Below, piece by piece: positions 1-8,100 of a stretch of DNA of 64,000 bases. A program made the position numbers and the translations under genes. The stretch spans positions 1-64,000 of the forward strand of contig DFKE01000010.1 in assembly GCA_002373505.1 (NCBI GenBank). The letters run 5' to 3'. Numbering within the stretch: the first letter of the stretch is position 1; each line of letters begins with the position of its first letter. The notes under the pieces were generated by a model. It was not told where the DNA came from. It did not search any database and saw only the letters and a list, made by a program, of their open reading frames with translations. This DNA comes from Bacteroidales bacterium UBA3653. GTDB lineage: Bacteria > Bacteroidota > Bacteroidia > Bacteroidales > Paludibacteraceae.

Positions 1-155
1 CCCCAAGCCATCAGCAGCACCACAATTGTTCTGATGGCCGTGGCAAGATTGGAGTCCACGCCCTCAATGCCTATCTTGGCAAGGATGGCGGTTGCTGCGG
101 CAAATAGTGCCGACAGGATTGCAAAAAGTAGCCACATATTATTTGTCTTTTTCAT
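1..155 (-). CDS. EamA/DMT-family transporter, N-terminal fragment
   Basis: Only the first 51 codons are inside the window; the rest lies beyond base 1. The visible protein starts MKKTNNMWLLFAILSALF and continues with a small-residue-rich helix (AAATAILAKIGIEGV) and then the beginning of a second helix. This hydrophobic opening, including the IGIEGVDSNLATAIR stretch, is typical of ten-helix EamA/DMT inner-membrane transporters. The substrate cannot be inferred. The start could instead be the Met at codon 7 (135-137). An intergenic gap of about 120 bases separates it from the next operon, so it may be ordinary chromosome flanking the island. Confidence 0.75.
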   Translation of the reverse strand, partial: MKKTNNMWLLFAILSALFAAATAILAKIGIEGVDSNLATAIRTIVVLLMAW

Positions 156-274
156 TATATCATCTAATTGGGTCTAAACAATGTCATCTGTTCGACAAAT
201 TGGAATTTATATGAGTTTGGTTGGCACGAACATCGTGCGTCGGGTCATTAGAAAATTGGTCTAAATGCCATATT

Positions 275-481
275 CTATAACATTACGCAGATTCTACCTG
301 CTTCTTTCGTGAAGATGGAAGGATAACGGCAAATGCAGGCATAGACCTGTGCGGATGTAACCGGCTTGCCGTCCTTGCGGATGTGCCAACCATTGCGGTT
401 GATAGCGGCAGCTATCTGGTCAGTCGTCTTTCCATGACCATCCGACATAATGGCATATGTTATCGCTTCCTCTAGTTTCAT
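275..481 (-). CDS. Small HARE-HTH-like winged-helix protein
   Basis: This 68-residue protein is the last gene of the leftward run. The pattern AITYAIMSDGHGKTTDQIAAAIN followed later by VTSAQVYACICRYPSIF and a final F/V-strand resembles the HARE-HTH winged helix (HB1/ASXL/restriction-endonuclease HTH), which is often linked to DNA modification systems. Its start overlaps the stop of the upstream gene by 4 bases, indicating translational coupling. A DNA-binding or adaptor role with the restriction genes is an inference from context. Confidence 0.55.
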   Translation of the reverse strand: MKLEEAITYAIMSDGHGKTTDQIAAAINRNGWHIRKDGKPVTSAQVYACICRYPSIFTKEAGRICVML

Positions 482-1011
482 TTCAGTTTTAAGTAATACA
501 CCCAGCCGTCGTGCTTCCCTCGATTTTCTTCCTCGTCCGGAACAATCTCAATGGGACGACCAAGGCGTTTGCTCTCTTGTAAAAAGAGGTATAAATCATT
601 CTGCTCAATGGGACACTCATACCAATTCATCGTGGCCTGTATAATGCCACGGATATAGTCACGCTCCTTGGGGCTCGCAAAATCATCGTCGAAGAACTTG
701 CGTTGGTATTCCTTGAAGATTTTGCGTCCTTTCGCATAGATATCATGCTTCAGGATTTGCTCTCCCACCTCAAAGCAATCGTCCACATCTGTAATTCTGA
801 TTTCGTTCTCGTCGATGAGCACATAGATTGGCAAGCCCTCTGTATACCTGCGACTGTCCCCGTGCATGGGGCGAAAGGCAAGCCAATCATGAGTTTGCTC
901 TCCGTCCTTGGGCATACCGTAAAAATGCCCCACGTATAGAGCAAACTCCCACAGCCCATCTTCCCTAACGAAATCATCAGCCTGTTTATTATAGTCGAGG
1001 CTGTATCTCAT
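478..1011 (-). CDS. Hypothetical protein (177 aa)
   Basis: A soluble acidic protein with no signal peptide and no family I recognise. It is rich in aromatic and charged residues and ends in a strand-like WVYYLKLK. Its stop overlaps the next start by 4 bases, and its own start touches the stop of the YbjQ gene, so it is co-translated with its neighbours. Its place in a restriction-enzyme operon is the only functional hint. Confidence 0.7.
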   Translation of the reverse strand: MRYSLDYNKQADDFVREDGLWEFALYVGHFYGMPKDGEQTHDWLAFRPMHGDSRRYTEGLPIYVLIDENEIRITDVDDCFEVGEQILKHDIYAKGRKIFKEYQRKFFDDDFASPKERDYIRGIIQATMNWYECPIEQNDLYLFLQESKRLGRPIEIVPDEEENRGKHDGWVYYLKLK

Positions 1012-1340
1012 TAGTCGATAACAACGGCTGTGCCGGATATGGAAATCATAATCATGCTATTGGCTTGACCCATCGTCTCATAGCCAAAGCTAACGCCCAC
1101 GATGGCATTGGCGCCCAATTTCTCGGCACGCTCGCGCATTTCTTTCTGCGCTGTCTCGCGTCCTTCGAGCATAGCCTTTTCGTAACTGTCGGTACGTCCT
1201 CCGAAGAAATCACGAAGCGACGCGCCAAAGTCCTTCAGGAAATTCATGCCGAAGATAACCTCTCCGGAAACAAGACCTTTGTACTCCTTAATGGTGTGAC
1301 CCTCAATGGAGGGTGTAGTGGTAACTATCATAGTCGTCAA
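1011..1340 (-). CDS. YbjQ/UPF0145 family protein
   Basis: The 109-residue protein matches the YbjQ family (also called heavy-metal-binding domain, DUF74): an opening IVTTTPSIEGHTIKEYKGLVSGEVIFGMNF, a central GGRTDSYEKAMLEGRETA helix, and a closing GANAIVGVSFGYE plus a beta strand. Length equals the family norm. Family members form small oligomers of unknown cellular role. The start overlaps the stop of the ABM-fold gene by 4 bases. Presence in a restriction-linked operon is unusual for this normally solitary gene. Confidence 0.88.
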   Translation of the reverse strand: MTTMIVTTTPSIEGHTIKEYKGLVSGEVIFGMNFLKDFGASLRDFFGGRTDSYEKAMLEGRETAQKEMRERAEKLGANAIVGVSFGYETMGQANSMIMISISGTAVVID

Positions 1341-1615
1341 AATTCAAATCGTTCCAACTTCATTTGTCCGCAAGCCTCTATCTCGGCTACGTATTTCTTG
1401 AACTCCGGCGTTTCGGCATGAGCCTTGAGCGAAGCATCATCTTTCCATGTTTCGCAGAACATAAAAACGTCAGAGCGGGTCGCTGACTGGAACACATCAT
1501 AAGCGATGCACCCGGCATGATTGCGGGATTTCTCGGTCAGAGCTACAGCAGCACGCAGAGCGTCCTTGTACTGGTCACCATCGGTGGCCTGAAAAAAGCA
1601 ATTTAAGCGTATCAT
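1337..1615 (-). CDS. ABM-family monooxygenase-like protein (YgiN type)
   Basis: I place the start at 1615 (MIRLNCFFQATDG), one base after the stop of the upstream WYL gene; the longer frame would run into that gene. The 92-residue product has the ferredoxin-like ABM pattern: a first strand, the helix YKDALRAAVALTEKSRNHAGCIAYDVFQS, then FMFCETWKDDASLKAHAETPEF and a last strand. Small ABM proteins of this type include quinol monooxygenases and haem-degrading enzymes. No substrate-specific residues can be assigned here. Confidence 0.85.
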   Translation of the reverse strand: MIRLNCFFQATDGDQYKDALRAAVALTEKSRNHAGCIAYDVFQSATRSDVFMFCETWKDDASLKAHAETPEFKKYVAEIEACGQMKLERFEF

Positions 1616-1616
1616 A

Positions 1617-2516
1617 TTATTTGGTATATTTAGCGTGTAAATTGGAGATGATCCTTGCAAACTTGTCGCGGAGAGGTTGCGGCGAAAGCACTTCGGCTTC
1701 GTCGCCACGTCCTAAAATCTCCTGCATAAATTCAAAGTTCGGTGCAAGATGGAATTGGAAATCGGAATACTCCGCTGTGGTATTGATTTCCTTCTGTGAC
1801 TTGTGAAGCGGAAGTGTGCGCAAGTAAGAAACACCTTTACGTGATACGCGCACAACTATATCTTGCACCTCGTCCGCTTCGCCCATAGTCAAGCCGATGT
1901 AATCGGCAAAGTATTTCTTCACATCGAAGCCATCAGGAATGGTATAGTTGGAATTGGTAGTTGAGACTTGCATGAAGCGGTCAAAAGCGTACGTGCGAAT
2001 CTCGCCCGGATGATCCGAGCTCTCACCAATTGCATACCAGCGCTGCTTGTAGATACGGATGGCGTACGGTGCGAAGATAAACTCACGCGGTTCATGGGAG
2101 AAACTGCCATAGCGGATGATAAGGCGGTAGCAGAGCTGCATGGCGTCCACGACAGTTTGCAAGTACTGCACTCCTCCGGGGATGGTTTCGTACATGATCC
2201 GTCCGTGCATGTTGGCATAGTCCTCCAAAGAACTCTCTACTGCAAGGCTATTGAGAAGCCACTTGCGAAACTCCTCATTTTCCTTGAAAGACTTCTCAAT
2301 ATAAAACTCGCCCTTTTCATTGGTGACTATGCTCACGTCGAACAAATCCTCCAACTCATTCTTCATGTGGTAGAAGGTACTACGAGCAAGATGCTTCTTG
2401 TCTTCGTTCAAGGGCGAACTCAACCACCTCCTACTAATCTCCGCTCTGGAGATTGGTCCGGACTGAAAGGCTCGCAAGAACCAAAAGTATTTCTTGAGTA
2501 ACTTACCGCTGGTCAT
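1617..2516 (-). CDS. WYL-domain transcriptional regulator
   Basis: The start at 2516 (MTSGKLLKKYFWFLRAFQSG) lies 10 bases after the upstream stop and gives 299 residues. Residues 1-80 look like a winged helix (ISRAEISRRWLSS, then TFYHMKNELEDLF). Residues 110-230 fit a WYL ligand-sensing domain (LIIRYGSF, IFAPYAIRIYKQRWYAIGES, RTYAFDRFM), followed by a WCX-type C-terminal extension. WYL regulators often control defence islands (BrxR and CapW type) by sensing nucleic acid. Lying in the same operon as a restriction enzyme, it may regulate the whole run. That role is inferred. Confidence 0.85.
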   Translation of the reverse strand: MTSGKLLKKYFWFLRAFQSGPISRAEISRRWLSSPLNEDKKHLARSTFYHMKNELEDLFDVSIVTNEKGEFYIEKSFKENEEFRKWLLNSLAVESSLEDYANMHGRIMYETIPGGVQYLQTVVDAMQLCYRLIIRYGSFSHEPREFIFAPYAIRIYKQRWYAIGESSDHPGEIRTYAFDRFMQVSTTNSNYTIPDGFDVKKYFADYIGLTMGEADEVQDIVVRVSRKGVSYLRTLPLHKSQKEINTTAEYSDFQFHLAPNFEFMQEILGRGDEAEVLSPQPLRDKFARIISNLHAKYTK

Positions 2517-2526
2517 GGCTATAGAT

Positions 2527-2886
2527 TTATTCTTCTCCTCTACACTCGCGGAAGCACTCGCGCGTTTTGATAGCAGGCTTGTAGCCTTGATTTGCGGCAG
2601 CGTCGAGCAAGGAATCAGCTTCAGCGCGAGTACGGACGCGAGTGATACCAACCGGCAGAGGTTGTGCCTCTGCAGAGCAGTAATAGGACGCGGCCATGAT
2701 ATATTGGGCGCGTGCGTCACCTTGCGCTGCAAGCGCATTGTAATACTCCATTGAATCCACGTTCTTCAGTACCGAACCGTGGATGGGGAAACTGTCCTCC
2801 TGATAAGGACATTGCTGCTGCGTCTGCTTTGTGCCACATGCGCAAAGTAGCAGCGCAGCGGCAATGGTATAAAGTAACTTTTTCAT
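2527..2886 (-). CDS. Sel1-repeat-like lipoprotein
   Basis: The start at 2886 (MKKLLYTIAAALLLCACG) gives a 119-residue protein with a clear lipoprotein signal; the lipobox cysteine is in LLCAC. The mature part holds two Sel1/TPR-like helical pairs (YYNALAAQGDARAQYIMAASYY, then ADSLLDAAANQGYKPAI). It is probably anchored to the outer or inner membrane facing the periplasm. The start overlaps the upstream stop by 4 bases. A lipoprotein among defence genes is notable; a sensing or structural role would be speculative. Confidence 0.75.
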   Translation of the reverse strand: MKKLLYTIAAALLLCACGTKQTQQQCPYQEDSFPIHGSVLKNVDSMEYYNALAAQGDARAQYIMAASYYCSAEAQPLPVGITRVRTRAEADSLLDAAANQGYKPAIKTRECFRECRGEE

Positions 2887-3224
2887 ATCTCTTTCAAATA
2901 AAACTCCTTCCACCAGTGCATGAAACTCTCCGGTGTTTCACAACCGCTCCCCCAGTGCATCCATCGAGACCAAATCAGTGCCTTCAATGCAATAGGCGCT
3001 CCATCGTCCGGACTGAAATGTCCCAAACCGAACTTCTTATAGTCATGTATAAATTCCCTCAATTTCTCAACACCACCTTCATTGAAGTGGAAATCAACCC
3101 AACAGCTTTCGTAGTACGCGTTCATGCAGTCAGGCGGTGGCAAAGTATCCGCTTCGTCACCTCCTTTGTAGAACCTACATTTTGAAATGTAGTACTCACG
3201 CGGTTGGGGTTGATAATCATTCAT
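2883..3224 (-). CDS. Hypothetical protein (113 aa)
   Basis: A cytoplasmic protein rich in Trp, Tyr and Cys, with no signal peptide and no recognised domain. It overlaps the downstream lipoprotein start by 4 bases and follows the two-helix membrane protein by 8 bases, so it belongs to the same transcript. Function unknown. Confidence 0.65.
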   Translation of the reverse strand: MNDYQPQPREYYISKCRFYKGGDEADTLPPPDCMNAYYESCWVDFHFNEGGVEKLREFIHDYKKFGLGHFSPDDGAPIALKALIWSRWMHWGSGCETPESFMHWWKEFYLKEI

Positions 3225-3232
3225 CTTTCAGA

Positions 3233-3481
3233 TCAATCATCGGGTGGAACATATTTGCCGAGAATGGCGAGGAGGATCCAAGCCCATATAGGCGATATGA
3301 AGAACGAAAATAGCCCCCAACCAACGGTGGAGCGATTTCGTTTCTCTGCCATCTTCACGGCGATGTGTATGCGAACAAAATAGACGAGAGCAATACCGGC
3401 AATTGCTGCCAGTCCATAAAGTGGCACTTCCCACACGAGCGGGTCAACCACTAAATGCCCAAGAAGGATTGCGTCGATCAT
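3233..3481 (-). CDS. Small two-helix membrane protein
   Basis: The 82-residue product has two hydrophobic segments: residues about 19-37 (VPLYGLAAIAGIALVYFV) and 55-76 (WGLFSFFISPIWAWILLAIL), separated by a basic loop with KMAEKRNRS. A helical hairpin in the inner membrane is likely. Its start overlaps the stop of the upstream anchored coiled-coil protein by 4 bases. Two-helix proteins in defence operons can be membrane effectors, but nothing specific shows this here. Confidence 0.65.
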   Translation of the reverse strand: MIDAILLGHLVVDPLVWEVPLYGLAAIAGIALVYFVRIHIAVKMAEKRNRSTVGWGLFSFFISPIWAWILLAILGKYVPPDD

Positions 3482-4203
3482 TTCGTCTTATAGGATTTCA
3501 GTTCAAATTTAACCTTGTATTTGCGTTCCTCATTCCCAGGCACTAACTCACTCTTGTAGTACGCATAATTTTCACGATAACCATAGCCATTCAAAGAAAC
3601 ACTTTTTACCATGTTCGGCTCAATCGTGACAGATTTGGTGAAGTCTTGATAGTCGAGCATGTTGCCTGACATATCATAATAAATCATGCGACCAGATATA
3701 GATGTAACCGTCTGCGCAAGATTATTCTTGAAGGCAACAGTAGCGTCGGGTTTTACCCAGTCATGAGAGTACTTGGCAAGTGTGATGTCATTTTGGGTAA
3801 CCTGCGTGACAGTAGTAGTGGAAGCAGGCTTTGTGGTGGTCTGCGTTGTTTGCTGAGAAGGATTAGAGCCTGCATGTGCTGTTTGCTGTGCCGGTTTGTT
3901 AGCCGGTGAAGTTTGACGCGGTGCGGTAGCTGCCTTTGCTGCGTCGGCTTTCAGTTGGTTCACCTCCCTACGGAGTTGGCGAACCTCACTCTGGAGAGCA
4001 TTCCACTCGGCTTCAGATATGACAAAATCACCTTGCACGGGGTCGATAACCAACTCCTGCTCCTCTTGTTCCATCTCATCAGGAGTACTCTCCCAACGAA
4101 TAAGACCGGTAGCCCAAAGTACCAAGAAAATAATTACAACAATGCCCAAAAGCATTAGAAATTTGAGGAAACCTCCTCCTTTCTCAGATCTCTCGTCGTC
4201 CAT
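3478..4203 (-). CDS. Membrane-anchored coiled-coil protein
   Basis: After a short charged N-terminus there is one transmembrane helix (residues about 12-33, FLKFLMLLGIVVIIFLVLWA). A coiled coil follows (about 65-92, WNALQSEVRQLRREVNQLKAD), then a low-complexity Thr/Gln/Ser linker (about 95-135), and a C-terminal beta domain with NNLAQTVTSISGRMIYYDMSG. That last domain is like FxLYD-type extracytoplasmic sandwiches. The protein is probably anchored in the inner membrane with the domain in the periplasm. Its function is unknown. Confidence 0.7.
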   Translation of the reverse strand: MDDERSEKGGGFLKFLMLLGIVVIIFLVLWATGLIRWESTPDEMEQEEQELVIDPVQGDFVISEAEWNALQSEVRQLRREVNQLKADAAKAATAPRQTSPANKPAQQTAHAGSNPSQQTTQTTTKPASTTTVTQVTQNDITLAKYSHDWVKPDATVAFKNNLAQTVTSISGRMIYYDMSGNMLDYQDFTKSVTIEPNMVKSVSLNGYGYRENYAYYKSELVPGNEERKYKVKFELKSYKTK

Positions 4204-4205
4204 GA

Positions 4206-5135
4206 CTATACTCCTTTTATTAGTTTGAAATCAATTTGGTAGCGGTAGAAATCTATATTTGTGCAGACGCTCAAAGCACGGCGCAGGCGCAGGTCGGCTT
4301 CCAGACCAATAATAAGACCTTTAACTTCTTGTCCTGGTTCAAGAAGCTGCTCCTTGACATAGCCCATATATCGCTGTATCTGACCAACGACTACATCCGA
4401 GGCACGACCTTTCTTCAACTCAATAACAAGAATTGTCTTCTTATTCTTGCTCACAGCCAAGATGTCGATAGGACCGGTATCTGTATTATACTGCTCGCCT
4501 ACGAGTTCTCCATCTTCCTCATAGATGTCGAATTTCTTGCCGAGGTCGGTTTGGCGCCAGTTTTTGACCAAGAAATCTTCCAAGTGCTTTTCAAGGGCGA
4601 ACTCGGAAGCGTCCTCAACATCGGCACTTGTGGCGACTACCTTAACAGGTGCAACGGTATTGATAAATTTCTCAATCTCCTCATTGTAGTTGGAGACATC
4701 GCAACATGTACCTATTGAGCCGGTAGAATGGCGAAGCTCATCCGACATATCAGCTCGGGCGATTGTTTTGTCATACCATTGCACTTTGCGGCGGTGCGGT
4801 AGTTCCGTTCCCGGGACATAGTAGTAATTGCCGATGATCTCGCCGACATAGTATTCTCCACGTCCATTGGGAGATAAAACAATATCGCCTATCTGCAAAC
4901 CTTTGCAGATAGTCCACAAAGCACCACAGCCTAAACCTGCACCAACTTTTGTTTTGTCCGGATTAGCAGCAAGGAAAACAGGAATATATTTCTTGTTAAA
5001 CTCGCGCCAGTTCTCGGGCAAATGGTTGGTCAAATCCTCGTTGATGTTGAAATCAGCCCCAATATAGCCATCATTCTTGCATTGGTCGGCATACGCGCCA
5101 CCTCTGCCTAACATAACACGATTGTACTGTTTCAC
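4206..5135 (-). CDS. NucS-like PD-(D/E)XK nuclease
   Basis: The C-terminal part (residues about 180-300) has the NucS/RecB-type nuclease pattern: GPIDILAVSKNKKTILVIELKKGRA followed by VVGQIQRYMGYVKEQL. The D, the E-x-K and the downstream Q-x3-Y form the expected active site. The N-terminal 150 residues contain LQIGDIVLSPNGRGEYYVGEIIGNYYYVPG, a beta-rich reader-like module of the kind found in modified-base restriction proteins. It follows the Type ISP gene by 17 bases in the same operon. It may cut DNA with modified or mismatched bases, or help the larger enzyme; this is inference. Confidence 0.75.
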   Translation of the reverse strand: MKQYNRVMLGRGGAYADQCKNDGYIGADFNINEDLTNHLPENWREFNKKYIPVFLAANPDKTKVGAGLGCGALWTICKGLQIGDIVLSPNGRGEYYVGEIIGNYYYVPGTELPHRRKVQWYDKTIARADMSDELRHSTGSIGTCCDVSNYNEEIEKFINTVAPVKVVATSADVEDASEFALEKHLEDFLVKNWRQTDLGKKFDIYEEDGELVGEQYNTDTGPIDILAVSKNKKTILVIELKKGRASDVVVGQIQRYMGYVKEQLLEPGQEVKGLIIGLEADLRLRRALSVCTNIDFYRYQIDFKLIKGV

Positions 5136-5152
5136 AATCTATTTCCTTTCTA

Positions 5153-8100
5153 TTACAAATTCAATTTCGGTAACTGCGACACAAGTTCGTTGGTTTGGAG
5201 CGAGAGGGAGATAATCGACTGCATCAAATCGAAGATGTATGTCGGGTTCTGATGCTCCCTCGACCAATCGTTAGGATTGTTGCGAATACCACTGGCAGTG
5301 TCGGTGGTAATGGCATAACGCTCCATCAGCCACTCAATGGCCGACTTGCCGTTTACGATGTAATCGTAAGCTGCAAGTGGAATATTTTCGAATGTAATGA
5401 AGTTGTTGTAAACAATCTTCGACTTGTCCGGGACAAGTTTGCCACTGTCATCACGCACCTTGGCAAAGCGCATTTTCTCCACTGCGAAGAAATCGTAAGA
5501 TTTTTCGAGCAGTTGCTCTCCGTCCGGTTGAGCAAACCATGTTTTGAGCTGTTTGGGCGCAACCGGTGGCTGCGCTGCGAAATGAATGGTAACTTGCTCA
5601 TCGGGTGCAACGGCTTCGTAATTGAGGTGCAAATCGGCGAGCTGCTTGCCGATTTTTGCAAAGGTAATAAAGTCCTCAATGCGCTCGACAATAGGAATAC
5701 GGGGCAATGACTTCTTCAAGTCATCAGCGAAGCGTGTTCTATATTCCGGCGAGTGGAGAATACCGTAAACATAATAGAAAATACGCTCTTTGGTAATCTC
5801 TTTCGAGTTGCTGAAGCGTGAGCGGATTTCTTTCAAAATCCAATCAGTAATGCCATCATGACGGATGTACTTGTCATTATCTATTCCATCAAATAGAGTT
5901 CCTTGTATATGGTCATTTTCTTTATACCAATACATTGGGAAACATTGGTCTTTGTCTAAAACTTGCAAATCAGGGATAGTGTCTGTTATGTAACTTGCAA
6001 ATGGTTTTTGGTGTCCAACACCACTAACCATAATTACAAGATTTTTATGATTAGGAGATGGAAATAATGATGACCAAATACCCGGACTTTCGACAAGCTC
6101 TCTCTGATAATATAAAAACATTTTTGAGTATGGTCTATACTCACATTCTCTAAAATGTTCCGCATTGAATTTGATTTCTACATTGTCAGTTGCATATCTC
6201 TTCAAAGCTCTTGTCCAACTTATATCAGATTTATTAGTTGAAAAATCATCAATTCTACCTGCAGCGAAATCGGCTCGTTGCATATCGTAGAACTTTAGAC
6301 ATTTTTTGATATTATCTGTGACTTCTGATTTTGAAAATCCATAGACCCAAGCATCTCTATTTGTTGCCACCCCTATAGCATAAGTATTAAAGAATGCTTT
6401 CGCACCAATATCAAATTTCTTATCGGGTTGTATTTGAATAAGATTATCAAAAACACCATCACGTTGATTGATCCAGTCGGCTTTGTCGTTGGGGATAATA
6501 GTTTCCCAAGGGATATTATCAATTGAGCCAAAATCAGCGATGATTTTTAGTTTCTGTTCACGAGTGAGGTAGTCACCTATATCATGATAGAAAATCTCTG
6601 CCTTGCCGGTACGGTCAGCAGGATTTTTAACAAGGAAAGTAATGGCGATTGGTGTCCGGGAGCCTGAGCCAAATATCTTTCCACCCTCTTTGCGCGAAAG
6701 CTCACCACTTGTCCGTTGGTTTCCCCGAAGATTGAAAACGTAGATAGTGGAAAATTCTCTTTCGAGGCATCGGCGGAAGCCGTCACCAGCATTACTATCT
6801 AACCAAGAGCCATTTGAGATAAAAGCAACGATACCACCATCGTCATGAGGAATGCGGTCGGAAGCCCAACGGAATGCCTTTATATAGCTATCATAAGAAC
6901 CTTTTGCAAGTGCAGCAGTTGATTCAGCAGTATATGTCTTGGCTACACGTTCATCAAGTGTAGGATAAGATTGATTTTTAGCGTTATCATTTTGAGACTT
7001 TTGCCCAACTGAATATGGTGGGTTGCCAATGATGACGCGGATAGGTGTGCGGCGTTGGCGTTCCACATTATCTGAGTTTGCGCCGAAAAATTCCGTGTGC
7101 GGAATTTTGGTAGGCTCGGCAAGTTGGAAAGTATCGGTAAGGCAGATATTGTCGTATGACAGGTATGTCTGCCGTTTCGTAAGGTCGTGGAATACGGCTT
7201 CGATATTGACATCAGCAATATAGTAAGCCAGTAGTACGATTTCATTACAGAAGATTTCGTGAGCATATTTGCGTTCCAAATCTTCCGGCTTTATCAATCC
7301 GGATTGCAAGAGCCGTGTAATGAAAGTGCCAGTACCCGTGAACGGATCAAGGATGTGTACATCACGTTCCGTGAGCGCGGTATTGAACTCCTTACGTAAG
7401 ATTGAATCAACGGACTTGATGATGAAGTCCACACATTCAACCGGCGTGTACACGATACCGAGTTGTTCAACGGTAGTTGGGAAAGCACCCTTGAAAAATT
7501 TCTCATATAGATTTTTGATGATGGTTTGCTTTCCTTCCAAATTGTCAATATCGGAGATGTTTCGGGAAACGGATTCATAGAATCGTTGCAAGACTTCGGT
7601 GTCTTTCTCGAAAGCATCGGCGTGCAAGAGCGATAGCATTTGCTCCATAGAGGAGGAAATGGAGTTGTTCTTGACAAACTCATAGTCATGGAAAAGCGCA
7701 TCAAAGACAGGCTTGGTAATCATGTGCTGCGCTAACATCTCTATAGCCTGCTGTTCTCCCACATAGGGGTTGATGTTCTTGCGGAGCGAGTCGAGATAAG
7801 CAGCAAACTCCTTGGCATATTCACCGGATTTGATAGCGGCATCAATACGAGCGATGAATTTCTTTGCAATCTCACCAACCTCTTTCGCCCAGTTTTCCCA
7901 ATACATCTTGTCGCCGACCTTATCGACTAACTTGGCGTAGATGACATTTTCATATTCGCCAAAGTCGATAGTAAGTTCTTCCGGGAGGTCGGGAGTAGTG
8001 CTATCCGATTGACCTACACCACGAGTACCAAAGCCAAGACCTTGCTGACCGATGACAACTTTGTCCTGTTTCTTCTTATTGAGATTTATCTTATTAACGT